A DNA stretch of 64,000 nucleotides from Fimbriiglobus ruber (GCF_002197845.1 NZ_NIDE01000019.1:372001-436000), one strand, 5' to 3'. Positions 34,350-43,524 are shown, numbered from the stretch's first letter. Translations and numbers: made by a program. Notes: generated by a model not told the origin, from the letters alone.

Positions 34350-35895
34350 TGTTGAAACACATTAGAAATGTCCGGCCTTAACTCGTTAGAAATGTCCTCC
34401 TTGTTCATGCCAAGGAGGACGTATGTCTACCGAGCTACAAGATTGGGGCATTCTAGCCATGAGTCAGCGCGAGCGTGACGTTTTGGCGATTCTGAAGGCG
34501 GTGGTATCGGGAGATCGGACGGTTACGGAAGCCGCTGGTTTGTTGAAGTTGAGCGCGCGTCAGGTCCGGCGACTGAAGGGCAAACTGAAGACCCAGGGTG
34601 ACAGCGCCCTGGTGCATGGCCTTCGAGGTCAGCCGTCGAATCGCTGCCTGGAAGCCAAGCTGCGAACGCAGGTGCTGGCGGCGTACCGCCAGCGTTACCG
34701 CGACTTCGGCCCCACCTTCGCGTGCGAGAAGTTGGCGGAAGAAGGGTTGAAGGTGGGCGTCGAAACGCTGCGTCGCTGGTTGCTGGCCGAGGGCTTGTGG
34801 GAACGCCAACGTCGCCGTGACCCGCATCGCAGTCGTCGGCCGCGACGGGCTTGTTTGGGCGAGTTGGTGCAGATGGACGCCTCGGTGCATGAGTGGCTGG
34901 AGGGTCGCGGCGAGACGATCGTTCTGATCACCATGATCGATGACGCCACCAGCCGCGTCGAAGCGAAGTTTTACCGGCATGGGAGCGTGGAATCGCACCT
35001 GGATTTGTTGGGGGTCTGGCTGCGGAAATACGGCCGACCGCTGGCGGTTTACACGGATCGACACAGCATCTTCGAGCCGCACGAGAAGGGACGTCCGCTC
35101 GCCGATCCCGACGCGCAAACGCAGTTTGGCCGAGCGCTCGGCGAACTGGCCATAGAGTTGATTCGGGCGCACAGTCCCCAGGCGAAGGGACGTGTCGAGC
35201 GTTCGTTTGGCACGGCTCAGGATCGGTGGGTCAAGGAACTGCGGTTGGCCAAGGTCACGACCTGCGAGGACGCCAACGCGTTGTTGGCGAAACTCCTTCC
35301 CGACCACAACAAGCGGTTCGCCAAGCCGGCGCGTCAGCCAAACGATGCCCATCGACCGTTGGGTCGAGATCACAAGCTGGCGTCGATCCTGTCGATTCAG
35401 AGCGAGCGGGTGGTGAGCAACGACTACGTGGTGCGTTTCGCGAATACGTTCTACCAATTGTTGCCGCCAGCGTACCCGGGAGAGCGTGGCGGCCGGGTGG
35501 TGATTGAGCAGAGACTGGATGGGACGCTGCACATTCGGTTCGGGAAGCGTCATTTGCCGTACCAGGAGATCACCGTGGGGGGCAGCCTTGGGGGCTCTGC
35601 CCCCAAACCCCCGGAGTTTAGCGCATCAGCGGCCGATGCCAGTGCGGAGACGACGGGACGGGAGCCGGTCAAGGACTCCCGTCCCGCGGGCATGCAGCCG
35701 ACTGCCGGACGCTCGGGTCGCACTCCTGCGGAGCCCTATCCTTCCGGCGGCGAGGAGGTAGATAACCCGAAGCGATCGTACCGTCCAGCTCCAAATCATC
35801 CTTGGCGAAAACGTCTATGATGAGTGGAAATATGTCCCGGGGGGAGGACATTTCTATTGGGGCCAAACCCCGGACATTTCTAATGGGGCGTGACA
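34350..35895 (+). mobile_element. complete IS1202-like insertion sequence with 17-bp target duplication
   Basis: 1546 bp with inverted ends: left TGTTGAAACAC then ATTAGAAATGTCC, right (complement) TGTCACGCCCC then ATTAGAAATGTCC. A second AGAAATGTCCTCC copy follows about 20 bp inward on both sides. A perfect direct repeat CCGGCGCGGCCCGCGCG flanks it at 34333-34349 and 35896-35912. Long duplications of 15-18 bp are known for the ISTde1-like branch of the IS1202 family (formerly grouped with ISNCY). The transposase gene looks intact, so the element may be active. Confidence 0.87.
34423..35820 (+). CDS. IS1202/ISNCY-type DDE transposase
   Basis: 465 residues from an ATG with AAGGAGG 4 bases upstream. 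An N-terminal helix-turn-helix (VTEAAGLLKLSARQVRRLKGKL) and a second DNA-binding region (FGPTFACEKLAEEGLKVGVETLRRWL) precede an rve integrase core. The DDE triad fits D in LVQMDASVHEWLEG, D in AVYTDRHSIF and E in SPQAKGRVERSFG. The C-terminus ends in PAPNHPWRKRL, typical of this transposase group. A low-complexity insert (GGSLGGSAPKPPEFSASAADAS) separates the core from that tail. No frameshift or internal stop is seen. Confidence 0.9.
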   Translation: MSTELQDWGILAMSQRERDVLAILKAVVSGDRTVTEAAGLLKLSARQVRRLKGKLKTQGDSALVHGLRGQPSNRCLEAKLRTQVLAAYRQRYRDFGPTFACEKLAEEGLKVGVETLRRWLLAEGLWERQRRRDPHRSRRPRRACLGELVQMDASVHEWLEGRGETIVLITMIDDATSRVEAKFYRHGSVESHLDLLGVWLRKYGRPLAVYTDRHSIFEPHEKGRPLADPDAQTQFGRALGELAIELIRAHSPQAKGRVERSFGTAQDRWVKELRLAKVTTCEDANALLAKLLPDHNKRFAKPARQPNDAHRPLGRDHKLASILSIQSERVVSNDYVVRFANTFYQLLPPAYPGERGGRVVIEQRLDGTLHIRFGKRHLPYQEITVGGSLGGSAPKPPEFSASAADASAETTGREPVKDSRPAGMQPTAGRSGRTPAEPYPSGGEEVDNPKRSYRPAPNHPWRKRL

Positions 35896-36058
35896 CCGGC
35901 GCGGCCCGCGCGTTGCCATCCCGCCCGCAATTTGCAACACTCATAGCCGTTGCCGTTTCTTCCTGCTCGCCTTTCATTCCCCGAGTAATGCCATGAACTT
36001 ATTGCCGCGTACGTCCGCGATCAGTCCCACGCTAGCTCCTTCCTTCGACGTTGTTGCG

Positions 36059-36706
36059 ATGGCGGAACGCGACCGGCCCAAGCCGCGGCGGGCAGACGAC
36101 GACGACGACGATGACGACCGTCCGCGAAAGCGGCGGCGCCCGGTCGACGATGACGAGGAAGAGGACGACCGGCCCCGCGGCGGCAACCGGGCCGGCGACG
36201 ACCCGCCCCGGCGCAAGACGCGCAACGGCAACCGGGACGACGACGATGGCGACGACGCCCCGCGGCGGCCCAAGCGGGCCAAGAAGAAAGGTGTGCCGGT
36301 TCTCCTGATCGTGGGGATTGGCGTCGGCGCGCTGGTCTTGTTGAGCTGCTGTGGGGTTGGAGGTTACTTCGCGTTCTTTTCAAGCTTCTCCCCGGTCGGA
36401 AAAGCGGTTGTCATCACGGAAGCCAAAAATGAGACACCGCCGTTCGGGGGCGGGATTATGGTTTCGATCAAATACCAAGTCTCCGCGGCGGGAGAGCCGG
36501 GGGTAACCTACGTTGCCAAAGTCAAGGCGGGGAACAAAACTTCCACGTCCAAAACCATCATGGTCCTGATGCCCGGTGCGAGCGGCACCGCATCCTGGTC
36601 GGTAAACGATCTGGCGAAGGAAACCGGGCCGCTTGAAGTGTGGGTTGAATCCGAGGGCGGCAGCAGCCCGGGGAAAAAGGTGTCGAATGTCTTCGTAATA
36701 CCGTAG
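36059..36706 (+). CDS. membrane protein with acidic/basic low-complexity N-terminus
   Basis: 215 residues from the ATG at 36059 (MAERDRPKPRR); an ATG at 35993 in the same frame is the alternative. The first 80 residues are an alternating Asp and Arg/Lys low-complexity tract (RADDDDDDDDRPRKRRRP..). A transmembrane helix follows (PVLLIVGIGVGALVLLSCCGVGGYFAFF), then an exported domain of about 110 residues (VVITEAKNETPPFGGGIMVSIKYQVSAAG..) that looks like an Ig-type beta sandwich. Proteins of this build are common in Gemmataceae. A cytoplasmic, possibly disordered or nucleic-acid-binding tail with an extracytoplasmic domain is inferred. Confidence 0.7.
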   Translation: MAERDRPKPRRADDDDDDDDRPRKRRRPVDDDEEEDDRPRGGNRAGDDPPRRKTRNGNRDDDDGDDAPRRPKRAKKKGVPVLLIVGIGVGALVLLSCCGVGGYFAFFSSFSPVGKAVVITEAKNETPPFGGGIMVSIKYQVSAAGEPGVTYVAKVKAGNKTSTSKTIMVLMPGASGTASWSVNDLAKETGPLEVWVESEGGSSPGKKVSNVFVIP

Positions 36707-36995
36707 GTGGTTCAGCCCTGGCAAGAAGCCGCGATCGAATCAGCTCGTTCGCTCCGTGTCCGCCGTGCGAAAAGACGGGTACTATCGTCCGATCGCGCGG
36801 CGTACCGTCGCGTGTTTGTCCCGAACGGTACAATTTTCCGACGGTGTAAGCGCTCGTGGACCGGCCGGTATCTTCACGGCCGCGCCATTTCGTGTCCGAC
36901 GACAACTCCGGTCGGACGTTTGCCGGCGGCACGACGGTTAGCCTAGAATGGAAAAGTTTCATCGATCCTTCACCCCGCATATCGAGGCGGGCGGT

Positions 36996-37751
36996 ATGGA
37001 AAATACTCGCTGGCTCACGGCCGTTCCGGTTTACAACGAAGCCCAATACGTCCGCGGGGTACTCGCGGAGGTGCGCCGGTATAGTCCCGAAATCCTCGTC
37101 ATCGACGACGGTTCGACGGACGGCACGGCAAACCTCCTCGCAAGCGAGAAAGACATCCTCCGCGTCACCCACCCGCAGAACCGCGGGTACGGTGCGGCGA
37201 TCGCGACGGCCTTTCGGTACGCCGCCGAACGCGGGTACGAGATCCTGGTCACGATGGATTGCGACGGGCAGCACGAACCGTCCCGCATTCCGGTCCTGCT
37301 CGAAGCCATTCACGACTGCGACATCGTTTCCGGCAGTCGGTACCTTCGCGATTTCCGACAGGACACGCCGCCGCCGACCGACCGGCGGTACATCAACGCC
37401 ACCGTGACGAACGAGTTGAACGCCCGGTACGGGCTGAACCTGACGGACGCCTTCTGCGGGTTCAAGGCTTACCGAGTCGACGCGCTCGCCCGCCTTCGCG
37501 TGACCGAGACCGGCTGGGGTATGCCGTTGCAATTGTGGGTTCAGGCGGCGCGGCTCGGGCTGCGCGTCAAGGAAGTCGGCGTCCCGCGGCTCTACCTCGA
37601 CCCGAACCGGGCGTTCGGGGGCATGTTGAACGACCCCGAACAACGATTGGCCTACTACCGCGGGGTCATTCAGTCCGCCGAGACCGACGACCTGCCGGTC
37701 CAGGCGGTCACCGCCGACTGTCACGATTGGACGTGTCCGGAGCTGTCATAG
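36996..37751 (+). CDS. family 2 glycosyltransferase (polyprenyl-phosphate type)
   Basis: 251 residues from the ATG at 36996; an in-frame ATG at 36948 would add 16 residues that are not family-like. A GT-A fold is clear: AVPVYNEAQYVRGVLAEV, ILVIDDGSTDGTANLL, HPQNRGYGAAIATAFRYA, and the metal-binding ILVTMDCDGQHEPSRIP, followed by DIVSGSRYL and LTDAFCGFKAYRV. This matches dolichol/polyprenyl-phosphate mannosyl- or glucosyltransferases, but no C-terminal membrane helices are present, so it is the soluble short form. Its stop is immediately followed by the start of the next gene (TAGATG), so they are translated together. Confidence 0.87.
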   Translation: MENTRWLTAVPVYNEAQYVRGVLAEVRRYSPEILVIDDGSTDGTANLLASEKDILRVTHPQNRGYGAAIATAFRYAAERGYEILVTMDCDGQHEPSRIPVLLEAIHDCDIVSGSRYLRDFRQDTPPPTDRRYINATVTNELNARYGLNLTDAFCGFKAYRVDALARLRVTETGWGMPLQLWVQAARLGLRVKEVGVPRLYLDPNRAFGGMLNDPEQRLAYYRGVIQSAETDDLPVQAVTADCHDWTCPELS

Positions 37752-39260
37752 ATGCCGCTGCCCCGCCGGTTCCGCGCCCCCACCGCCGACGGCGCCGTCC
37801 TCTCAGAACCCCCAGCCGACCGAGCTGCAGAACTGGTCGGCCGAAATCAACAGTCGCTCGACCGCGCGGACGTCCTGGTCGGCGGTCTTTCGCTCCGGAA
37901 CCTGCGAACACTCGCCCGCGACGAATCGTTCGCGGCGGCCCGGGATTACATGAAGGCTGCCGGTGAGCGGCCCGGCGATTGTCCATTTCCCTCCGCGTCC
38001 GGCAGCCCCCTTGTTCTCGCCGGCCACCAGCCGGAACTCTTTCACCCCGGCGTTTGGGTCAAAAACTTCGCGCTGAACGCCCTGGCGAGATCGGCCGGCG
38101 GCACCGCGATCAATCTCGTCGTCGACAATGACACGATGAAATCGACCGCCTTGCGGTTCCCCATTTTTACTCCCCGCGATCCCAGTTCGGTCCGTCTGGA
38201 GTCGATCCCGTTCGACCGTCAGGACGGCGAACTGCCTTACGAAGAACGACGGATTGCGGACCCGGATTTGTTCCGCACGTTTGCGGACCGGACGGCTCAC
38301 ATCTGGCGGACGTGGCCGCGTGAGCCGCTGTTGCCCCGCGTTTGGGCCGAGATCGTCGCACACCCGGCGGCCACGATCGGCGAGCGGTTCGCCGCGGTCA
38401 GACGGCGGTGGGAGCGGGCCTGGGGGTGTACGAACCTCGAACTGCCGGTCAGCCGCCTGGCCCAGACTCGTGCCTTCGGCCTCTTCGTCCGGCACCTCGC
38501 GGGCGACGCCGGGCGTTTCCGTCAGGTCTACAACACGGCCGTTCAGAGCTACCGCGTCGCCAACCGCATCCGGAGCCGCAGCCATCCGGTGCCGGACCTC
38601 GGCCCGGACGAACTCCCGTTCTGGAGCCCGCCCGGCGCCGACGGCCGCCGCGGTCGGGCTACCGCCGGCGCCGCGAACGACCCGGCCGGCGTCCGCCCCC
38701 GCGCGCTGACACTGACACTCTTTGCCCGCCTCTGCCTCGGCGACTTCTTCATCCACGGGATCGGCGGCGGGAAATACGACGAGGTGACGGACGCCATCAT
38801 TCGCGACTACTTCGGCGTCGATCCGCCCGCGTATCAAGTTTTGACCGCGACGATTCACCTGCCTCTGCCGGGATATCCGGCCGGGCCGCGAGACGTGGAA
38901 TCGCTCGAACGGACCGAGCGAGACTTGCGGTGGAACCCGCACCGGCACCTGCCGGCGGCGGTGGCCGAGCGACCGGACGTGCGCGAGTTACTTCGGCGCC
39001 GGGCCGCCCTCAGTGCCGTTGAGCCGGAGGACCGGGCCGCGCGACGGTGGCGGTTTCAAAATCTGCGAGCGATCGCGGACGAACTCCGCCCGCTGGTCGG
39101 ACTGGAAATGGCGGCCACGCACGATCGCGCCGCCCGTGCAAAAGAAGAGGTCCGGGCCAACGCCGTCCTCCGCCGACGGGACTTTTCGTGGCTGCTATAC
39201 CCGGAAGACGCACTCAAACCCTTCGCGCGTCAGTTTCTGAAACCATCAACTGAAAAGTGA
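37752..39260 (+). CDS. conserved protein of unknown function coupled to the glycosyltransferase
   Basis: 502 residues, starting on the base after the glycosyltransferase stop. Not assigned to a family. Visible conserved-looking blocks are LVLAGHQPELFHPGVWVKNFAL near residue 90, INLVVDNDTMKS, RALTLTLFARLCLGDFFIHGIGGGKYDEVTDAIIRDYFG near residue 340, and FSWLLYPEDAL at the end. The GHQPxLFHPGVWVKN block is faintly reminiscent of the opening of bacillithiol synthase BshC, but this is not enough to claim homology. No signal peptide or transmembrane segment. Tight coupling implies a role in the same pathway as the glycosyltransferase. Confidence 0.7.
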   Translation: MPLPRRFRAPTADGAVLSEPPADRAAELVGRNQQSLDRADVLVGGLSLRNLRTLARDESFAAARDYMKAAGERPGDCPFPSASGSPLVLAGHQPELFHPGVWVKNFALNALARSAGGTAINLVVDNDTMKSTALRFPIFTPRDPSSVRLESIPFDRQDGELPYEERRIADPDLFRTFADRTAHIWRTWPREPLLPRVWAEIVAHPAATIGERFAAVRRRWERAWGCTNLELPVSRLAQTRAFGLFVRHLAGDAGRFRQVYNTAVQSYRVANRIRSRSHPVPDLGPDELPFWSPPGADGRRGRATAGAANDPAGVRPRALTLTLFARLCLGDFFIHGIGGGKYDEVTDAIIRDYFGVDPPAYQVLTATIHLPLPGYPAGPRDVESLERTERDLRWNPHRHLPAAVAERPDVRELLRRRAALSAVEPEDRAARRWRFQNLRAIADELRPLVGLEMAATHDRAARAKEEVRANAVLRRRDFSWLLYPEDALKPFARQFLKPSTEK

Positions 39261-39325
39261 AACTGCTTGCTCATGAAGCGGCCGAGGTGGAAGTAACCAT
39301 CCCGCTACAATCGCCTCCCGCACCG

Positions 39326-39579
39326 GCGCTCGGCGCGGGTCTCCGACCCCGCCGTTCGGCCGGGCGCAGGTCTCCACCACCACCCTGGCGCAGGCGGCGG
39401 TGTTCGAGGGGGCGAGCGGCGGGAGACCTGCGGTCAAGCCGAACGGCGGGGTCGGAGACCCGCGCCGAGCGCGTGAGTGAATGTCCCGCTGAAATGATAG
39501 CCGTCGCACCTCTCCCGCCTCGGAAGAGGAGACCTGCGGTCGGGCCGAACGGCGGGGTCGGAGACCCGCGCCGAGCGCG
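39326..39579. repeat. three-copy interspersed repeat array, family 1
   Basis: One forward copy (39326-39375) and two reverse copies (39422-39473 and 39528-39579) share GCTCGGCGCGGGTCTCC, GACCCCGCCGTTCGGCC and GCAGGTCTCC, about 50 bp in total. Similarity continues outward with a segment found again at 54784-54830. The array fills the gap between a plus-strand gene and a convergent minus-strand gene. The long plus-strand frame through it and the next gene shows no protein-like features. Confidence 0.85.
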
Positions 39580-39586
39580 AGGTCCG

Positions 39587-40407
39587 TCAGCGCGTGCTTG
39601 CTTCCTTAGCCGTATCGGTCACGATCGCATCGATATCCGCATCCGAAACAGCCGTGCCGGTTTTGAACGCCCACTTTTTCACGACTTTCATCCGGTCGTA
39701 GAGTATCACCACGGTTTCGTCGTCGTCGGCCACGCCCCACGCTTCCACCTGCGGCGACTTGCGGGCGGCCAGGCCGAACGCGACTTCGAAGGCGCCGTCG
39801 ACCGGCTTGTCCGGGGCGCGGGCGCCGATTTTGGCACGTTGATCTTCCCGCTCTTTCCCGCGCGCCGCCAACATCGGCTGGGCGAGGGCCACGATTTCCT
39901 TGGCTTCGACCTCCCGGACCAGACCTTTCTGCGGTCGGTTCTCTTCGACCGGCCGGTCGTCCTGCGGGTATTCGTTTTCCAGAGACAGGAAAACAACGAA
40001 CGCGCCCAGGTTGCTCGCCCGGTACTGGAAGACCACCGGGGCCAGTTTCTTGGCCAGCTTCGCGGCGGCCGAATCCTCGGTCGGCTTGGCCGCGTGAGAA
40101 CGACCACGACCGGGTTCAAGCCCTGCTCGCAGACGAAGCAGTGCATCTTGTCCGTCCGGTCGCGGGCGTCGCGGTCGTCGACTTTCAGGCCCGGTTTAGG
40201 AGCCGGTTTGGCCGGGTCGGGCGTCTTGTGGGGGAACCGCTCGTCCACGACGACGAAGCACCGCAGGCTGGCCGGCACGCTCTCGCCCGAGGGGGCAGCT
40301 GCCTTCGGCTGGTCGTCGGCCGGCTTTTCGTTTTGGCCCCGGCTGGTGGCGCCCACGAACGACGCGACCAGGATCGCCGGAATGATGACCGCCCACCTGT
40401 ACCGCAT
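39587..40407 (-). pseudogene. secreted thioredoxin-like-fold protein, frameshifted
   Basis: A signal peptide (MRYRWAVIIPAILVASFVGATSRG) starts at 40407; the first frame continues to MHCFVCEQGLNPVVVVLTR. Around 40091-40105 the coding continues in another frame as AAKPTEDSAAAKLAKKLAPVVFQYRASNLGAFVVFLSLENEYPQDD and runs to the TGA at 39587. A 1-nt deletion, real or a sequencing error, explains this. The CFVCEQGLNP block, VVFLSLENEY strand and DDETVVILYDRMKVVKKWAF end resemble a thioredoxin/peroxiredoxin fold seen in planctomycete secreted proteins. Length if repaired is about 273 residues. Confidence 0.65.
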
Positions 40408-40637
40408 AATTGTCTCCGATGGAAATGCCCGTTCCTGGTATCATTCTAGCGTGACGGGTTCCGGGCGCGGCGTCAAGCCGCCGGATGTTTCACGGGGCGG
40501 AACGGCCCCGCGGTGCGCGGCATAGACTGCCCCGCCGACAGGGTCGCCCCTTGCCGGCCGCCGGTCCGGGCCGATAACATCGACACATCTTCACCCGGCC
40601 GCACTCCCGCTCCCGCGCCCCGCAGGGTTAACCGATC

Positions 40638-42001
40638 ATGGCGTTCGACGTCCGCTGCCCGTCGTGCAAGGCCAAACTCCGTCTGGACGACGCCCCCGAC
40701 CCGGACACGCCGATCGAGTGCCCGAAATGCGGTTCGCAATTCACCCCCCCGCCGGCGGAGGAGGGCAAGAAGCCGGGTAAACCGGAGAAACCCAAAGGCA
40801 ACGGCGGCGAGGGCAAGAAGAAGAAACGGATCAAGCGGAAGGCCAAGAAAAAGAAAACCAACCCGATCATCCTGGTACTCGCCATCGGGTTCGGGTTCGG
40901 CGGCCTGATCGTCGTGGGCATCCTCATGATCTGGATGCTCAACAGGACCGGCAAAGTCACGGAAATGCTCTCGTACGTCCCGGCGTCGTGCAACGTGGCG
41001 CGGGGCCTGAATATGAGCCAGCTCGCGAAATTTCCCGGGTACGCGAAGGAAGTGGACCGGCACCGTACGCCCGACGTGAAAGCCGCCTGTGACGAACTCG
41101 CCAAGGCCGCCGGACAGGACCCGGAGAAGTTCCTCGACTACATGGTCGTCGCCCGAAACCGTGCCGATTCGGGCGTCGTCGGGACGACTTACGTCCTCCG
41201 TTCGATCAAGTCGTTCAGCCCCCAGGCGGTCGGGAAAGCCTTGCCCGGGGCGAGCGAAACGAACGTCGACGGGACGACCTGCTACCGGATGCCGGGGTCG
41301 AGCCGGGCATCTTGAGCGGGGCCACGGTCGTACTCCCGACCCCCAGGCTCGCCGTCGTCGTGCCCCCCAGCAGTCAACAGGACGCACACGTCCGCGCCGC
41401 GGTCGCCGGCAAAAATGGACCGAAGGACACGTTCGCCGGCACCACGGACGCCACGTCCCAGATCGTCGTCCGCGGCGCCATCTGGATCATCGTCCGGGAG
41501 ACGGGCGGTCTGTCGAATTACATGGATGCGACCACCGAAAAAGTCGACAAGGACTTGAAAGCCGTCCGCGACAAATGTCTCAAGGCGCCCACGTTCGGCC
41601 TCTGGTCGACGCCGGGGGGCAACGGCGTTCGCTTCGGGGCCGCCTTCCAGTGCCAATCGGACAAGGACGCCCGCGATCTGGTCAAAGCGATGGAGGACGG
41701 CCCGTATGGCAAGGGCGACGAATCCGAGACGGGTAACCAGCTCAAGAGTGCCGCGTCCAGTCTGGCCGACCGGAAGACTTGGAGCGACTTCATGCAAAAC
41801 CTGAGTTTCCGTTCCAAGGACGGCTGTGCGTATATCGTGACCACCGTCAGCCCCGAAAACGCCGACCGCTTGATGAGCATGTTCAATTCCCCCACGATGG
41901 CTATCGGCGACATCGGGACGGCCGGTGGCGGCGGCGGGATGCCGGGGATGATGCCGGGGCCAGGAGGAGGGGGCCCTGGCATGATGCCGAAAAAAAATTA
42001 G
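40638..42001 (+). pseudogene. zinc-ribbon membrane protein, frameshifted
   Basis: From the ATG at 40638 the frame gives an MJ0042-type zinc ribbon (CPSCKAKL..CPKCGSQF), a Lys-rich linker, a transmembrane helix (IILVLAIGFGFGGLIVVGILMIWML) and the start of an extracytoplasmic domain (YVPASCNVARGLNMSQLAKFPGY). It then ends early at 41313-41315. The domain continues in another frame from about 41298 (VEPGILSGATVVLPTPRLAVVV..) to 42001, ending in a Gly/Met/Pro-rich tail (GGGMPGMMPGPGGGGPGMMP). One missing G in the run at 41294-41297 restores a single protein of about 454 residues. A sequencing error, a real mutation and ribosomal slippage on the G-run cannot be separated here. Confidence 0.75.
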
Positions 42002-42073
42002 CCGGTACGTCAGTCTGGTCCGGTGTCGGGCCGGTATTGCGTACCGACCTCGCCACGAGGAGCGAGGGCACGC

Positions 42074-42222
42074 AATTTGGAGTGCGGCGCTTGACCGCCG
42101 CTTTTGCTTTTAAAATTAGATGGAGTGAGCCATTGTTCAAACGCAATCCGTTGCGTGGGCCATTCGGAATCGATGACCGAATTTAAAAACAAAAGCGGCG
42201 GTCAAGCGCCGCACTCCAAATT
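42074..42222. repeat. second inverted pair of REP-like elements
   Basis: Arms at 42074-42111 and 42185-42222 carry AATTTGGAGTGCGGCGC-ttga-CCGCCGCTTTTG and its complement, the same family as the pair at 3331-3498 but with TTGA/TCAA in place of TGTA in the hairpin loop. About 73 bp lie between the arms. Together with short flanks they fill the 304-bp gap before the queuosine gene pair. Confidence 0.8.
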
Positions 42223-42305
42223 GCGCGCCCTACATCGGGGCACTCCCCAAAATCTCGCGCCGCCGATTGTCGAAGACGCCGAACTCGGGCCTACAATAAA
42301 GCTTG

Positions 42306-43028
42306 ATGCCGCAGAACCACGCCCCTACCAACCCGATTCCACTACATTCTTCGTGGCCACCGTCCGCCCCGATTGGCCCCATCGCCGTTCTCGTCAGCGG
42401 GGGGGCTGACAGCGCGATTTTGCTCGCCGAAGCAGCCCGAACGTACCCCGCAGTTTACCCCCTTTACGTCCGCGTCGGGTCCGTCTGGGAAACCGTCGAA
42501 TACGAATTCCTGCTCGAATTCCTCGCGGCCATCGCGTGTCCCGCGCTGAAGGCGTTGACGGTACTGAGCCAGCCCGTCGGCGACCTGTACGGCCCGCACT
42601 GGAGCCTGACCGGGCGCGACGTACCGGCCGCGGACACGCCGGACGAGGCGGTCTTTCTCCCCGGCCGGAACGTCCTTCTCCTGGCCAAGCCGCTGCTCTG
42701 GTGTCACTTAAACGGGATTGCGGAAGTCGCCACCGCGCCGCTCGCCTCCAACCCATTCCCGGACGCCACTCCCGAGTTCTACCACGGGTTCGCGGCCGAG
42801 GTCGGTCGGGCCGTCGGGGGGAATGTTCGTGTCTTGACGCCCTACGCCGATATGGGTTTGCATAAAGACGAAGTGCTGCGCCGCGGGGTCGGGCTGCCGC
42901 TCCAGTTCACGTTTTCGTGTTTGCGGCCGACGGGCGGCCGGCACTGCGGCCGGTGCAACAAGTGCGCGGAGCGACGGGCCGGGTTTTCTGCCGCCGGAAT
43001 GGCCGACCCGACGCGGTACGCCGTCTGA
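42306..43028 (+). CDS. queC: QueC-like 7-cyano-7-deazaguanine synthase
   Basis: 240 residues from the ATG at 42306 (a TTG precedes it by one codon). It converts 7-carboxy-7-deazaguanine to preQ0 with ATP and ammonia. The PP-loop ATP-binding motif VLVSGGADSAILLAEAAR is at about residues 28-45. The C-terminal zinc site is clear: FSCLRPTGGRHCGRCNKCAERRAGF provides four Cys. The middle (FLPGRNVLLLAKPLLWCHLNGI, then ATAPLASNPFPDATPEF) matches the family. Somewhat divergent from E. coli QueC, so a related PP-loop reaction is possible. It is followed after 17 bp by queD. Confidence 0.85.
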   Translation: MPQNHAPTNPIPLHSSWPPSAPIGPIAVLVSGGADSAILLAEAARTYPAVYPLYVRVGSVWETVEYEFLLEFLAAIACPALKALTVLSQPVGDLYGPHWSLTGRDVPAADTPDEAVFLPGRNVLLLAKPLLWCHLNGIAEVATAPLASNPFPDATPEFYHGFAAEVGRAVGGNVRVLTPYADMGLHKDEVLRRGVGLPLQFTFSCLRPTGGRHCGRCNKCAERRAGFSAAGMADPTRYAV

Positions 43029-43045
43029 CCATTGACGAGGAAATT

Positions 43046-43519
43046 ATGTCGTCCGAGTCCCGCTCCAGCCCGCTCGCCTTCTCCGTCGGCCCGACGATCC
43101 CGGGCGGTACCGCCGTTTACCGGGTGACGAAGGAAATTCCCTTCTGCTACGGCCACCGGCTCCTGAACTACACGGGCAAGTGCCGACACCTGCACGGGCA
43201 CAACGGGAAAGCCGTCGTGACGCTCCAATCTCCGGAACTCGACGATCTCGGGATGGTGGTCGACTTTACGGACGTGAAACGGGTACTCGGGCGGTGGATC
43301 GACGAGAACCTGGACCACCGCCTGCTACTGCACAAGGACGACCCGCTGATCCCCGAACTGCGCCGCCAGGGCGAACCGTTCGTCACCCTGGACGCCAACC
43401 CGACGGCCGAGAACATCGCCCGGCTGATCTACCACTTCGCGGCCAACCAACACCTGCCCGTGGTCGAAGTGACGCTCTGGGAAACCGAGAATTCTTACGC
43501 CACCTACCGCGGCGAGTAA
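43046..43519 (+). CDS. queD: QueD/PTPS-family 6-carboxytetrahydropterin synthase
   Basis: 157 residues from an ATG with GAGG upstream. It converts 7,8-dihydroneopterin triphosphate to 6-carboxy-5,6,7,8-tetrahydropterin, the first committed step to queuosine and other deazaguanines. Zinc ligands are H37 (CYGHRLLNY), H50 and H52 (CRHLHGHNG), with C46 as catalytic Cys. The other PTPS signatures MVVDFTDVKRVLGRWIDENLDHRLLL and PTAENIARLIYHF are present. It forms an evident operon with queC; queE is not adjacent. Confidence 0.92.
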   Translation: MSSESRSSPLAFSVGPTIPGGTAVYRVTKEIPFCYGHRLLNYTGKCRHLHGHNGKAVVTLQSPELDDLGMVVDFTDVKRVLGRWIDENLDHRLLLHKDDPLIPELRRQGEPFVTLDANPTAENIARLIYHFAANQHLPVVEVTLWETENSYATYRGE

Positions 43520-43524
43520 TTCGC

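Noticed and set aside
39257-40525. A 422-codon open frame on the plus strand
   Set aside because: It runs antisense through a signal-peptide-bearing gene and the repeat array; its product is Arg/Gly-rich with no domain.
41294-41315. Programmed ribosomal frameshifting in the zinc-ribbon gene
   Set aside because: No classical slippery heptamer or downstream structure is evident; a missing G is simpler, though not excluded.
42306-43519. A deazaguanine DNA-modification (Dpd-type) island
   Set aside because: Only queC and queD are present; no dpdA or accessory dpd genes are in the window, so ordinary queuosine synthesis is the simpler reading.
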